From assembly GCA_025355115.1 (NCBI GenBank), contig JANXLO010000717.1, positions 1 to 11,245 of the forward strand: a DNA stretch of 11,245 bases. The letters are read 5' to 3'. This stretch comes from Chthonomonadaceae bacterium. GTDB lineage: Bacteria > Armatimonadota > Chthonomonadetes > Chthonomonadales > Chthonomonadaceae. A program made the position numbers and the translations under genes. The notes beneath the pieces were generated by a model that made no database searches, was not told where the DNA came from, and worked only from the letters and a program-made list of their open reading frames with translations. Positions within the stretch are counted from its first letter, which is position 1, and each line of letters begins with the position of its first letter. This document shows, piece by piece, positions 1 through 7,199 of this stretch.

Positions 1-88
1 CCTCCTTCTCACGCTCCTGTCGCTCTTCACGCAGTTCGTCTATCGTCTCCTGAAGGTTTTTCGTTTCGATTTCGATCTCTTCCGGCAT
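1..88 (-). CDS. N-terminal fragment of a charged coiled-coil-like protein of unknown function
   Basis: Read on the minus strand, an ATG at 88-86 opens a frame that stays open to the window edge (29 codons plus one base). A clean GAGGAG ribosome binding site lies at 100-95, 6 nt before the ATG. The visible peptide starts MPEEIEIETKNLQETIDELR and continues with Glu, Arg and Lys in a pattern expected of a solvent-exposed helix or coiled coil. There is no signal peptide or membrane segment in the visible part. The gene is divergent from the Crp/Fnr gene and shares its upstream region. The acidic start followed by a charged helix faintly recalls DUF4337-type small membrane proteins, in which transmembrane helices follow, but that is a guess from too little sequence. 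Start and reading frame are well supported by the ribosome binding site; the function is unknown. Confidence 0.6.
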   Translation of the reverse strand, partial: MPEEIEIETKNLQETIDELREERQEREKE

Positions 89-150
89 CTGGGTCTCCTC
101 TAGTAGGGGGCAGTCTGTCCATTACGTTCGTCGGCCACTCGTAAATTCCT

Positions 151-165
151 TGCGAGTGCCTCGCA
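151..165. promoter_or_regulatory. Short dyad, possible Crp-type operator
   Basis: TGCGAG-TGC-CTCGCA is a perfect 6-bp inverted repeat around a 3-nt centre. Written as TGCGA-N5-TCGCA it resembles the classical Crp half-site layout (TGTGA-N6-TCACA), but with a spacer one base shorter. It sits in the divergent intergenic region, about 63 bp upstream of the minus-strand start and about 83 bp upstream of the -35 box of the Crp/Fnr gene. Autoregulation by the adjacent Crp/Fnr protein is an inference only; a palindrome this short can occur by chance. Confidence 0.25.
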
Positions 166-247
166 TCCCTGCGGGGTAATCCAGATGATGGCCCCTGCAT
201 AGCTGAGTCGCGGAGAAAAACTGCGCTTTTGTTCACACGATAAACTC

Positions 248-276
248 TTGACAAGAAGATAACGAACGTTTATAAT
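248..276 (+). promoter_or_regulatory. Perfect sigma-70-type promoter for the Crp/Fnr gene
   Basis: TTGACA at 248-253 and TATAAT at 271-276 are separated by exactly 17 nt, so both hexamers and the spacer match the primary sigma factor consensus. Transcription would start near 282-284, leaving a leader of about 140 nt before the preferred start codon at 425, or about 75 nt before the alternative ATG at 359. Such a match predicts high basal transcription unless a repressor intervenes. The rest of the interval 89-424 holds no gene I can support. Confidence 0.88.
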
Positions 277-424
277 CTTGGTAAAGCCAGTAACTGTCCA
301 GCCCCATCTCTAGTCTTTTGCACTGCTTTTGGCCGGGTCGTTGCCTTTTCCGTAAGAGATGCTACGAATAGTGGCCGCAAGCCTGCATTCCGGCAGCCGA
401 CGACCGAAGAAAGCGGTGACTAAC

Positions 425-1117
425 ATGCCCGTTGATCCCAAACAACTCTGCAAAATCCCACTATTCGAAGGGCTCACGCCCGACCAGCTTGCCTTTGTCG
501 CCAGCCATGCCCGTTCACGCTCGTATAAAACAGAGGAGGCGATCGTCCATCAGGAGGACTCCGGCGAAACACTGTATGTCATCATAAGCGGCATCGTGAA
601 AATCTCCATGGTTGGCTCCGACGGCAACGAGGTGTTTCTCGCGGTGCTGGCTGCCGGAGAGAATTTTGGCGAACTAAGCCTCATCGACTCGCAGTTCCGC
701 TCTGCCGACGTCGTTACCCAGGAGGAGACCACTCTGGTCTCCATCGACCGGGCTACTTTTAACCAACTCATCGCCACCGTTCCCGCCTTCGCGATGAATC
801 TGCTGAGGATCCTGGCCCTACGGACACGCCGCGCCAATGTCCGCATTCATGCGCACTGTACCCTCGATGTTTTCGGACTCGTCGCTCGGCAGCTTCTTGA
901 GTTCGCGGAGCAGTACGGCATGGTACAGGCGGACGACTCAGTGCTTATCCCGATCCGATTGACGCAGGGCGATATCGCCGATCTGGTAGGCGCATCCCGC
1001 GAGCGAGTCAATCAGGTCATGCGTCATTTCCGTGAAAAGAAAATGATCACTGTTGATTCCAAGACGTTCCGCATCACCGTCCTGAAGCCCGCTGAACTCC
1101 ACAAGAGGCTCCAGTAG
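425..1117 (+). CDS. Crp/Fnr-family transcriptional regulator
   Basis: This encodes a 230-residue cytoplasmic DNA-binding regulator of the Crp/Fnr family. The N-terminal half is a cyclic-nucleotide-binding-type beta roll that opens with the familiar KIPLFEGLT. It carries the phosphate-binding-cassette pattern GELSLID..FRSA (Glu83, Arg92, Ser93 from the chosen start), the residues that contact cyclic nucleotide in Crp. No N-terminal cysteine cluster of the Fnr iron-sulfur type is present. The C-terminal winged helix-turn-helix has LTQGDIADLVGASRERVNQV (about 179-198); its Ser-Arg-Glu matches the Arg180-Glu181 recognition pair of E. coli Crp, while the position of Arg185 is Gln. The frame also allows ATG 359, which would add 22 residues. 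I prefer ATG 425 because family members normally begin just before the LF.GL motif, although neither start has a strong ribosome binding site. The gene is read from the promoter at 248-276. Ligand and targets are unknown. Confidence 0.93.
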   Translation: MPVDPKQLCKIPLFEGLTPDQLAFVASHARSRSYKTEEAIVHQEDSGETLYVIISGIVKISMVGSDGNEVFLAVLAAGENFGELSLIDSQFRSADVVTQEETTLVSIDRATFNQLIATVPAFAMNLLRILALRTRRANVRIHAHCTLDVFGLVARQLLEFAEQYGMVQADDSVLIPIRLTQGDIADLVGASRERVNQVMRHFREKKMITVDSKTFRITVLKPAELHKRLQ

Positions 1118-1214
1118 TGCATCGATTGCCAACAGAATAGCTCAAGTACGATTTCGAGATTGTCTGAACCAGGATTTCTGGGATTTAGGCTGATTTTGGC
1201 AAGAGGAGTTTGGA

Positions 1215-2318
1215 ATGCATTCGACGATAGACATGCGAAGCGACACCGTCACTCGGCCTTCACTTGAGATGCGGAGAGCGATGGCCGAGGCCGAAGTTGG
1301 CGACGATGTCTATGAGGACGACCCGACAGTCAATGCGCTCCAGGAGCGGGCCGCGCTGCTGCTGGGCAAGGAGGCGGGACTCCTCGTGCCCTCCGGAACG
1401 ATGGGCAACGCGCTGGCGCTCATGACTCACACCCGTCCTGGTGACGAGGTGCTGATGGACACGGACGCGCACTCCATGCTCTACGAGGTCGGCCTGCCCG
1501 CCACGCTGGCTCATGTTCTGACGCGGCAGTTTCGCAGCAGGGCAGGTATCCCGGACGTGGAGGAGATCGAAGGCTGCCTTCATTCCGCCGACCTTCACAC
1601 CCCCGGTACTTCCCTCCTCATTCTGGAGAATACGCACAACCGGGCAGGCGGCACCGTCATCCCACTGGACGTCCATCTGGCGGTCGCTCAACTGGCTCGC
1701 TCGCGCGGCTTCTCGGTGCATATAGATGGGGCACGGCTTTTCAACGCAGTCGTGGCCTCCGGCGTGCCTGCTTCTGAATTCGCCGCCTGCGCCGACAGCG
1801 TAACATTCTGCCTCTCCAAAGGGCTGGGTTGCCCGGTCGGATCGGTGCTGTGTGGGACGGAAGCCTTCATAGAGCGAGCGCGGCGCTTCCGCAAGATGCT
1901 GGGCGGAGGCATGAGGCAGGCAGGCATTCTGGCTGCGGCGGGACTCTACGCTCTCGACAACAACATAGCTCGTTTGGCCGACGACCATCGTCACGCCCGA
2001 CGGCTTGCGGATGGCCTCACCGACGCCCCCGGGCTCACACTGGAGAAGCACGAAATCCCCACCAATATGGTCTATTTCCGCACCCAGGTTCCCGCCTCAC
2101 AGTTCGCCGAAAGACTTGCCGCGCACGACATCCTCTGCGGTGCTCCCGCAACTATCTATGTAGCGAAGTCCGAAGCAGGACGACGTGCTCCAGGTGCTCC
2201 TGGCGTGCGCCCTGTCCCCAACCGCATTCGTCTCGTCACTCATCTCGACATCGACTCGGAGGACATCGAGCGAGCCATCACCTCTATTCGATCGGTAGGG
2301 GCAGCAATGAACGCTTAA
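1215..2318 (+). CDS. ltaE: Low-specificity L-threonine aldolase (PLP-dependent)
   Basis: This is a cytosolic fold-type I PLP enzyme that cleaves L-threonine or L-allo-threonine to glycine and acetaldehyde. Family landmarks appear in order: RSDTVT at 8-13, the PSGTMGN phosphate-cup region near 59-65, His86 in the HSMLYEVG segment (the ring-stacking histidine of the family), HIDGARLFNA at 169-178 with the PLP-binding Asp171, and Lys202 in CLSKGLGCPVGS as the predicted Schiff-base lysine. VTHLDI at 341-346 is the usual C-terminal signature. At 367 residues it is about 30 longer than E. coli LtaE (333). Part of the excess is an Ala/Gly/Pro/Arg-rich stretch around 321-336, probably a surface loop. 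GAGGAG at 1203-1208 lies 6 nt before the ATG, which fixes the start. The next gene begins 24 bp downstream, so the two are probably co-transcribed. I found no convincing promoter in 1118-1214. The protein could also act on other beta-hydroxy amino acids. Confidence 0.94.
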   Translation: MHSTIDMRSDTVTRPSLEMRRAMAEAEVGDDVYEDDPTVNALQERAALLLGKEAGLLVPSGTMGNALALMTHTRPGDEVLMDTDAHSMLYEVGLPATLAHVLTRQFRSRAGIPDVEEIEGCLHSADLHTPGTSLLILENTHNRAGGTVIPLDVHLAVAQLARSRGFSVHIDGARLFNAVVASGVPASEFAACADSVTFCLSKGLGCPVGSVLCGTEAFIERARRFRKMLGGGMRQAGILAAAGLYALDNNIARLADDHRHARRLADGLTDAPGLTLEKHEIPTNMVYFRTQVPASQFAERLAAHDILCGAPATIYVAKSEAGRRAPGAPGVRPVPNRIRLVTHLDIDSEDIERAITSIRSVGAAMNA

Positions 2319-2342
2319 TCCCTGGACCACGTAGAGGGAAGT

Positions 2343-4445
2343 ATGATCTGGCTTTTCTTGTGCGGGATCGCAGCGGCGGCGCTGGCGGTGTGGACGGTGA
2401 TGTCGGCGCGCAAGGCAGAACGGGACTATCCTCCGCGCGGGGAGTTCGTCATAGTGGACGGCACCCGTCTGCACTATTTGCGGCGCGGGGCCGGGCCGCC
2501 TCTGGTGCTTCTGCACGGCAGCGACGGATCGCTGCTGGATTTCGCCGACACCGTGCTGGAGACGCTGAGCAGAGATTACGAAGTGTTCGTATTCGACCGG
2601 CCAGGGCATGGGTACAGCGAGGGGCCGTACCATGCCCTGGCCGACCCGAAGGTGCAACTGCAACTTATCCATGAAGCTGTCTGCAGGCTTGGCGTGAAGC
2701 GCCCAGTGCTCGTCGGGCACTCCTGGAGCGGACTGCTTCTCATGATGTATGCCCTGGAGTATCCGGAGGAGCTTTCAGGGTTGGTGCTGCTCGCCCCCTG
2801 GGTCTATGCACCCTCCTCCTCTCCCTCTCCACTGCTCTATGCCCCACGTGTACCCCTGCTCGGTGATCTCGCCCTTTGGACGCTCAATCGGCTGGTCAAG
2901 GGAGCGGTCATAGGCTCCGAACTCCGCCGTGCATTCCTTCCCGACCCTGTTCCCGCAGAGTATGCGAGGCAGTCCCTTGCCTGCTGGCTTCGCTGGCCCC
3001 GACAGGTGAAAGTATTCGCAAGGGAGAACACGGCGGATCGCAAGGCGCTTTGCGAGGCGAGCGTTCGCTATAAAGAAGTAGACGTCCCGCTGGTGATTGT
3101 TGCAGGGGAGGCAGACGGAATCTTGCCCGTGAGCGATCAGGCTCAGCGGCTTCACAGCGAGATTCCGGGTTCGGAGCTTTGTCTGCTGCGGGGCGTTGGT
3201 CATCAGTTGATGCACACTCGGCCCGATGAAGTCTGCGATAGCGTCGCACGCTGTGTTCGCCTGGCGCAGAATCGCGGTCTGACAGCGCTTCCCGCACCTC
3301 TCCGTTCCTCCGATCTGAGCCAAAGTGATCAAACAGCGGGGAGCACGACGACCGGTGGCGGATTCGCGTCGGGTGTGAATTCAATGCAGCGGGTTAGAGA
3401 TCTCGTATTTCGCTGCGGATGGAACTCGGCTGCTTATCAGATACTGAACCCGGAGATGGAGCACTGGTTCTCTTCCGCCGGGGATGCCGTCGTAGGGTAT
3501 GTGCGGCGCGGGGGATTTCGGGTCGTCGCAGGCGCGCCAGTCTGCGAGGAGGCGAAGCTGGCATCGGCAGTTCAGGAGTTCGAGAACGAGGCATCGCTGG
3601 CGGGCGAGAAAGTCTGCTATTTCGGTGCGGCATCGCGACTTAGGGCTGTAATGCTGGAGCTCCCAGGCCATTCGGAGATCGTCATCGGCGCGCAGCCAGC
3701 ATGGAATCCGCAGGGATGGACAGAGCTGATGGCGAAGCACGCCTCCCTCCGAGCACAGATCAGCCGGGCACGCAACAAAGGAGTGGAAGTGGAGGAGTGG
3801 CCGGGCGAGGCGGCGGCCCGCAATCTCAGCCTTATCGCCTGCCTGGAGGAGTGGGCGTCTTCCCGCCCGCTGCCCTCTTTGCGATTTATGACTCAGCCGG
3901 TCGACCTGACGCGGCTGCATGATCGCCGTCTCTTCGTCGCGCAGAATGCGGGCGAAGTCGTCGGCTTTCTGATCGCCACCCCGATCCCAGATCGTTGCGG
4001 CTGGCTGATCGAGCAGATCGTCCGGGGAAAGTCGGCACCAAACGGAACGGCCGAGCTGCTGGTCGGGTCGGCGATGCGGGCTTTGGCAGAGAGCGGCGCA
4101 GAGTATGTCACCCTTGGGCTTGCCCCGTTGTCGAAACGGGCCGGAACGGATCGTGGAGCCGATGCCTCCTGGCTGAGCCTGCTGCTCGATCTGATCAGGG
4201 CGCACGGCAGACGCTTCTACAATTTCGATGGCCTGGATTCGTTCAAGGCAAAGTTTCGGCCGGATTTCTGGGAGCCGCTCTATGCCATTTCGAACGAAAG
4301 GCGTTTCTCCCTGCCCGCGCTATACGCCATCGCAGCCGCCTTTAGTGAAGGCCCTCCCCTCGCCGCCATGTTCAAAGCTGTTCTAGCTGCCGCCAGGCAA
4401 GAAATCCAGTGGCTCAATCGCCACTCTCCCAGTAAGCAAGCCTGA
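2343..4445 (+). CDS. Membrane-anchored alpha/beta hydrolase fused to MprF/LPG-synthase C-terminal (DUF2156-type) domain
   Basis: This 700-residue protein has two parts. Residues about 2-20 form a hydrophobic N-terminal segment, probably a membrane anchor. Residues about 34-310 are an alpha/beta hydrolase: oxyanion-hole HGSDG at 58-62, nucleophile elbow GHSWSG with Ser127, and predicted acid Asp258 and His287 (GVGHQ). A Ser/Thr/Gly-rich linker covers about 318-347. Residues about 348-690 match the GNAT-fold domain at the C-terminus of lysyl/alanyl-phosphatidylglycerol synthases: YQILNPEMEHWFSSAGDAVV near 365-384, VVAGAPVC at 394-401, and the closing FDGLDSFKAKFRPDFWEPLY at 628-647. That family moves an amino acid from aminoacyl-tRNA to a lipid head group. 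The large flippase membrane domain of MprF is absent. A GAGGGA site at 2334-2339 precedes the ATG by 3 nt. The gene follows the threonine aldolase by 24 bp. Substrate and even aminoacyl-transfer activity are inferences; the domain assignments are strong. See findings for the fusion hypothesis. Confidence 0.88.
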   Translation: MIWLFLCGIAAAALAVWTVMSARKAERDYPPRGEFVIVDGTRLHYLRRGAGPPLVLLHGSDGSLLDFADTVLETLSRDYEVFVFDRPGHGYSEGPYHALADPKVQLQLIHEAVCRLGVKRPVLVGHSWSGLLLMMYALEYPEELSGLVLLAPWVYAPSSSPSPLLYAPRVPLLGDLALWTLNRLVKGAVIGSELRRAFLPDPVPAEYARQSLACWLRWPRQVKVFARENTADRKALCEASVRYKEVDVPLVIVAGEADGILPVSDQAQRLHSEIPGSELCLLRGVGHQLMHTRPDEVCDSVARCVRLAQNRGLTALPAPLRSSDLSQSDQTAGSTTTGGGFASGVNSMQRVRDLVFRCGWNSAAYQILNPEMEHWFSSAGDAVVGYVRRGGFRVVAGAPVCEEAKLASAVQEFENEASLAGEKVCYFGAASRLRAVMLELPGHSEIVIGAQPAWNPQGWTELMAKHASLRAQISRARNKGVEVEEWPGEAAARNLSLIACLEEWASSRPLPSLRFMTQPVDLTRLHDRRLFVAQNAGEVVGFLIATPIPDRCGWLIEQIVRGKSAPNGTAELLVGSAMRALAESGAEYVTLGLAPLSKRAGTDRGADASWLSLLLDLIRAHGRRFYNFDGLDSFKAKFRPDFWEPLYAISNERRFSLPALYAIAAAFSEGPPLAAMFKAVLAAARQEIQWLNRHSPSKQA

Positions 4446-4625
4446 GATGCCGAGCGAAGGGCCGCCTGTTTTCTATATCCCTCATGCATAATACGTCAAT
4501 CTGCGGATGCCAGCAGCCAGCGGTACACGCATAATAGAGCATCAACTGTTGGATCTGGGCCAGGGTCGCGTCTAGCCAGGGCTTCGTTCACCAACAGTGA
4601 TTCTCGTGAGCGTGGAGACAGACAA
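4446..4625 (+). other. 180-bp gap and leader of the CoA-transferase gene, with small repeats
   Basis: The gap contains an 8-bp inverted repeat, ACTGTTGG at 4545-4552 and CCAACAGT at 4591-4598, enclosing 38 nt. It also has two direct copies of GCATAATA (4486-4493 and 4529-4536) whose CATAAT cores resemble -10 boxes, and two copies of GCCAGGG (4559-4565 and 4575-4581). Neither CATAAT has a recognisable -35 box at the proper distance. No terminator hairpin follows the upstream gene. The region may hold a promoter for the CoA-transferase gene, but I cannot place one firmly. Confidence 0.3.
4614..4618 (+). promoter_or_regulatory. Ribosome binding site that selects a TTG start
   Basis: GGAGA lies 7 nt before the TTG at 4626. 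No in-frame ATG, GTG or TTG occurs between the preceding stop (4443-4445) and 4626, and the next in-frame ATG lies about 80 codons into the conserved domain. TTG 4626 is therefore the best-supported start for the CoA-transferase. Confidence 0.65.
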
Positions 4626-6008
4626 TTGAGCGCAACTCATGAACCGCCTGCGAACTCCCGATTGCCGCAGCCTCTGCCGGTAGCGGGGGTGAAAGGGCGT
4701 CGTTGGCAGACTCTCTACCAGGATAGGCAGACCAGCGCCGCCAGTGCCGTCGCTCCCATCGTATCGGGGCAGCGTGTGTTCGTGGGGAGCAACTGCGCGG
4801 AGCCACAGACGCTCGTGGCCGCGTTGACGGCACATGCGGACGGGCTAGTAGCCGCAGAGATCGTTCATATTATGACGCTGGGCCAGGCGCCCTACTCCGA
4901 GGCTCGATTCGAGAAGCAGTTTCGCCACAACGCCTTTTTCATAGGGGCCAATGTTCGTGAAGCGGTCAATGCGTGCCGGGCCGACTATACGCCTATGTTT
5001 CTGTCAGAGATCCCTGCCCTATTTCGCAGTGGTCAGCTCCCCATCGATGTAGCGCTGATTATGGTTTCGCCGCCCGATGTGCACGGCTACTGCAGCCTGG
5101 GCATCTCCGTGGATGTGGTTAAAGCCGCTGTCGAGAGTGCCCCGCTCGTGATCGCCGAAGTGAACCATAGGATGCCGCGCACCCTAGGCGATAGCCTCCT
5201 GCATGTGAGCGAGATAGACTCGTTCGTTGAGAGCGATTGCCCGCTGCTGGAGCTGCCGCTGCCTTGCCAGACGGAGACAACGATGCGCATTGGCCGGCAC
5301 ATCGCCAACCTCATCGAGGACGGCTCCACGCTGCAAATGGGCATCGGCGCAATTCCTGATGCGACGCTTGCGTGCTTGACCGACAAGCGGGACCTGGGCA
5401 TCCATACGGAGATGTTCAGTGACGGCCTGTTGTCCCTCGTGGCGGCAGGAGTTGTGACAGGACGACGTAAAACACTCTTTCCCGGCAAGATCATCACCTC
5501 TTTCTGCATGGGAAGCTGCGCCCTCTACGATTTCGTCGATGACAACCCGTCCGTCGAGTTCCACCCGTCCGAAGTCGTCAATGATCCCTTTATCATTTCT
5601 CAGAACGACAAAATGGTCGCCATCAACGGCGCCATCGAGATAGACCTGACCGGGCAAGTCTGCGCCGACTCTATTGGCGAACGCTTCTACAGCGGCATCG
5701 GCGGGCAGGTGGACTTTCTGCGCGGTGCGGCTCGAAGTCGGGGAGGCAAGCCGATTGTGGCGCTTCCCTCCACCGCGAACTTGCCCGATGGCACGAAGGT
5801 CTCACGAATTGCGTTGAACCTTATGCCTGGCGCAGGCGTCGTCACCTCACGGGGCGATGTGCACTACGTCGTCACAGAATGGGGCGTCGCGTTTCTGCAT
5901 GGCAAGAGCATCCGGGAGCGCGCCCTCTCGCTCATCGCCATAGCGCATCCCGATTTTCGCGACGCCCTGAAGAAGGCTGCGCGAGAGCGTCACCTCATAC
6001 ATGGGTGA
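4626..6008 (+). CDS. Acetyl-CoA hydrolase/transferase family protein (4-hydroxybutyrate CoA-transferase-like)
   Basis: This encodes a 460-residue cytosolic family I CoA-transferase of the acetyl-CoA hydrolase / 4-hydroxybutyrate CoA-transferase type. These enzymes move CoA between a carboxylate (often acetate) and an acyl-CoA through a glutamyl-CoA intermediate. The predicted catalytic glutamate is Glu262 in the HTEMFSDG motif. Other landmarks are SPPDVHGYCSLG near 148-159, NDPFIISQNDKMVAINGAIE near 319-338, the glycine-rich GIGGQVDFLRGA at 357-368, VTEWGVAFLHGKS near 416-428 and AHPDFRDAL at 440-448. The N-terminus carries about 25 extra residues, rich in Pro and Ser, before the usual WQ.LY start, which makes it slightly longer than the roughly 430 residues common in the family. 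Translation begins at TTG, supported by GGAGA at 4614-4618. An alcohol dehydrogenase follows after 126 bp on the same strand. The exact acyl substrate (acetate, butyrate, 4-hydroxybutyrate, propionate) cannot be read from sequence. Confidence 0.9.
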   Translation: MSATHEPPANSRLPQPLPVAGVKGRRWQTLYQDRQTSAASAVAPIVSGQRVFVGSNCAEPQTLVAALTAHADGLVAAEIVHIMTLGQAPYSEARFEKQFRHNAFFIGANVREAVNACRADYTPMFLSEIPALFRSGQLPIDVALIMVSPPDVHGYCSLGISVDVVKAAVESAPLVIAEVNHRMPRTLGDSLLHVSEIDSFVESDCPLLELPLPCQTETTMRIGRHIANLIEDGSTLQMGIGAIPDATLACLTDKRDLGIHTEMFSDGLLSLVAAGVVTGRRKTLFPGKIITSFCMGSCALYDFVDDNPSVEFHPSEVVNDPFIISQNDKMVAINGAIEIDLTGQVCADSIGERFYSGIGGQVDFLRGAARSRGGKPIVALPSTANLPDGTKVSRIALNLMPGAGVVTSRGDVHYVVTEWGVAFLHGKSIRERALSLIAIAHPDFRDALKKAARERHLIHG

Positions 6009-6043
6009 TGTCCACCCTTCGTGGAGGAGAGCCAGAGGTTCAC

Positions 6044-6175
6044 ATGACGCAAATGAGTTTCCCTCAACCCTGGCGGCAGATCGACTCAAAGAACTACCCG
6101 GAGACCCGAGACAGGGCAGAAAACAGAGTACCTCATGCAGACAATGCGCGCAAACATCTTTTGCGGAGTAAATGA
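6044..6175 (+). CDS. Candidate 43-residue leader peptide overlapping the alcohol dehydrogenase start
   Basis: An ATG at 6044 is preceded by AGAGG (6 nt spacing) and further upstream by GGAGGAG. It opens a 43-codon frame starting MTQMSFPQPWRQ and ending at 6175, 41 bases inside the alcohol dehydrogenase gene in another frame. The peptide is hydrophilic and resembles nothing I know. The reason to note it is the contrast in translation signals: this frame has a good ribosome binding site, while the alcohol dehydrogenase ATG has almost none. It could act in translational coupling, or be a chance frame in an ordinary leader. I consider chance at least as likely. Confidence 0.22.
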   Translation: MTQMSFPQPWRQIDSKNYPETRDRAENRVPHADNARKHLLRSK

Positions 6176-7199
6176 CATTCGCATCGAAGAGGTGCCGCGG
6201 CCTCGCGCGGGAGTCGGAGAGGCCGTAATCAAGATCACTTTGACGACCATCTGCGGCACGGATCTGCATATCCTGCGGGGTGAATACCCTGTGAAGCCGG
6301 GTCTGATTATCGGTCACGAGCCAGTGGGCATTATCTCAGAGTTGGGGCCAGGCGTCACGGGGTACGAGATAGGCGACCGTGTGGTGGTTGGAGCCATCAC
6401 GCCCTGCGGCCAGTGTCGCGGCTGTCTGTCCGGGCATCTTTCTCAGTGCGGACATGGCGACGGATATGATGCAATCGGTGGCTGGCGGTTCGGCAACACG
6501 ATCAACGGCTCGCAGGCCGAGTATCTCCTGGTGCCCTATGCTCAAGCGAACCTGACCAAAATTCCCGATGGCGTCAGCGATTCGCAGGTCGTTCTGCTGG
6601 CGGATATCGCCTCCACGGGTTTCAGTGGAGCCGAGTCGGGCGGAGTGAAGATTGGAGATGCCGTTGTCGTCTTCGCGCAGGGGCCGATAGGTCTATGCGC
6701 GACGGCTGGGGCGAGACTGATGGGGGCTGCGTTTGTTATCGGAATCGACGGAGACGACCATAGGCTGGAGATGTCCAGACAAATGGGCGCGGACATCGCG
6801 CTCGATTACCGTTCACAGGACGTAGTCGCCGAGGTGAAACGGCTGACCGGAGGCGGGGCGGACGTGGCGATCGAAGCCCTGGGGACTCAGCAGACATTCG
6901 AAAGCGCGTTGCGTTGCCTGCGGCCCGGGGGCACGCTTTCGAGCCTTGGCGTCTACTCCGGGAAATTGTCGGTGCCCGACGACGCCTTTGCCGCCGGGCT
7001 GGGAGATCATCGCATCATAACGACCCTCTGCCCTGGCGGCAAAGAGCGAATGCGGCGACTGATCGAGATCGTTCGAACGGGCCGCGTGGATCTGACTCCG
7101 CTTCTGACCCACTCCTTTTCCCTGGACAACATCGGTGAGGCGTACGATCTGTTCGGAAGCCGCAGCGACCGTGTTCTCAAAGTCGCAATTCGCCCTTAA
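6135..7199 (+). CDS. Zinc-dependent, probably NAD-linked, medium-chain alcohol dehydrogenase
   Basis: This is a 354-residue cytosolic medium-chain dehydrogenase/reductase. Predicted catalytic zinc ligands are Cys40 (ICGTDLH), His61 and Glu62 (GHEPVG) and Asp157 (ADIASTGF). The structural zinc loop is complete with Cys91, Cys94, Cys97 and Cys105. The Rossmann fold has AQGPIG at 181-186, a known variant of the glycine motif, and an acidic Asp205 at the end of the second strand, which favours NAD over NADP. Segments such as GGWRFGN (115-121) and LCPGG (298-302) resemble the isopropanol/secondary alcohol dehydrogenases of Clostridium beijerinckii and Thermoanaerobacter, so short-chain or secondary alcohols, ketones or aldehydes are plausible substrates. 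ATG 6135 is the longest start; ATG 6144 (MRANIFCG) is an alternative and neither has a strong ribosome binding site. It converges on the pseudopilin gene with only 38 bp between stops and no evident terminator. Confidence 0.92.
   Translation: MQTMRANIFCGVNDIRIEEVPRPRAGVGEAVIKITLTTICGTDLHILRGEYPVKPGLIIGHEPVGIISELGPGVTGYEIGDRVVVGAITPCGQCRGCLSGHLSQCGHGDGYDAIGGWRFGNTINGSQAEYLLVPYAQANLTKIPDGVSDSQVVLLADIASTGFSGAESGGVKIGDAVVVFAQGPIGLCATAGARLMGAAFVIGIDGDDHRLEMSRQMGADIALDYRSQDVVAEVKRLTGGGADVAIEALGTQQTFESALRCLRPGGTLSSLGVYSGKLSVPDDAFAAGLGDHRIITTLCPGGKERMRRLIEIVRTGRVDLTPLLTHSFSLDNIGEAYDLFGSRSDRVLKVAIRP

Noticed and set aside
27..254. 75-residue minus-strand frame in the divergent intergenic region
   Set aside because: It overlaps the consensus promoter and the start and ribosome binding site of the minus-strand gene in another frame, and its composition (Arg/Asp/Pro-rich, no motif) looks non-coding.
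1160..1188. Possible promoter TTGTCT-N17-ATTTAG before the threonine aldolase
   Set aside because: The hexamers match consensus too weakly, especially the -10, to call.
1260..2051. 263-residue minus-strand frame opposite the threonine aldolase
   Set aside because: It is a shadow frame of a clearly conserved plus-strand gene; it has no ribosome binding site or recognisable domain.
1829..2674. 281-residue plus-strand frame spanning the threonine aldolase and hydrolase genes
   Set aside because: It is an out-of-frame shadow across two well-supported genes, with low-complexity Arg/Ser/His-rich translation.
3381..4205. 274-residue minus-strand frame opposite the DUF2156 domain
   Set aside because: It is antisense to conserved family motifs and has no credible start or domain.
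4446..4625. In-frame open stretch linking the fusion gene to the CoA-transferase gene
   Set aside because: Both genes are in the same frame with 60 stop-free codons after the TGA at 4443-4445, which could suggest readthrough. The translated gap has no protein character, the TTG start has its own ribosome binding site, and an open run of this length is not improbable at this GC content.
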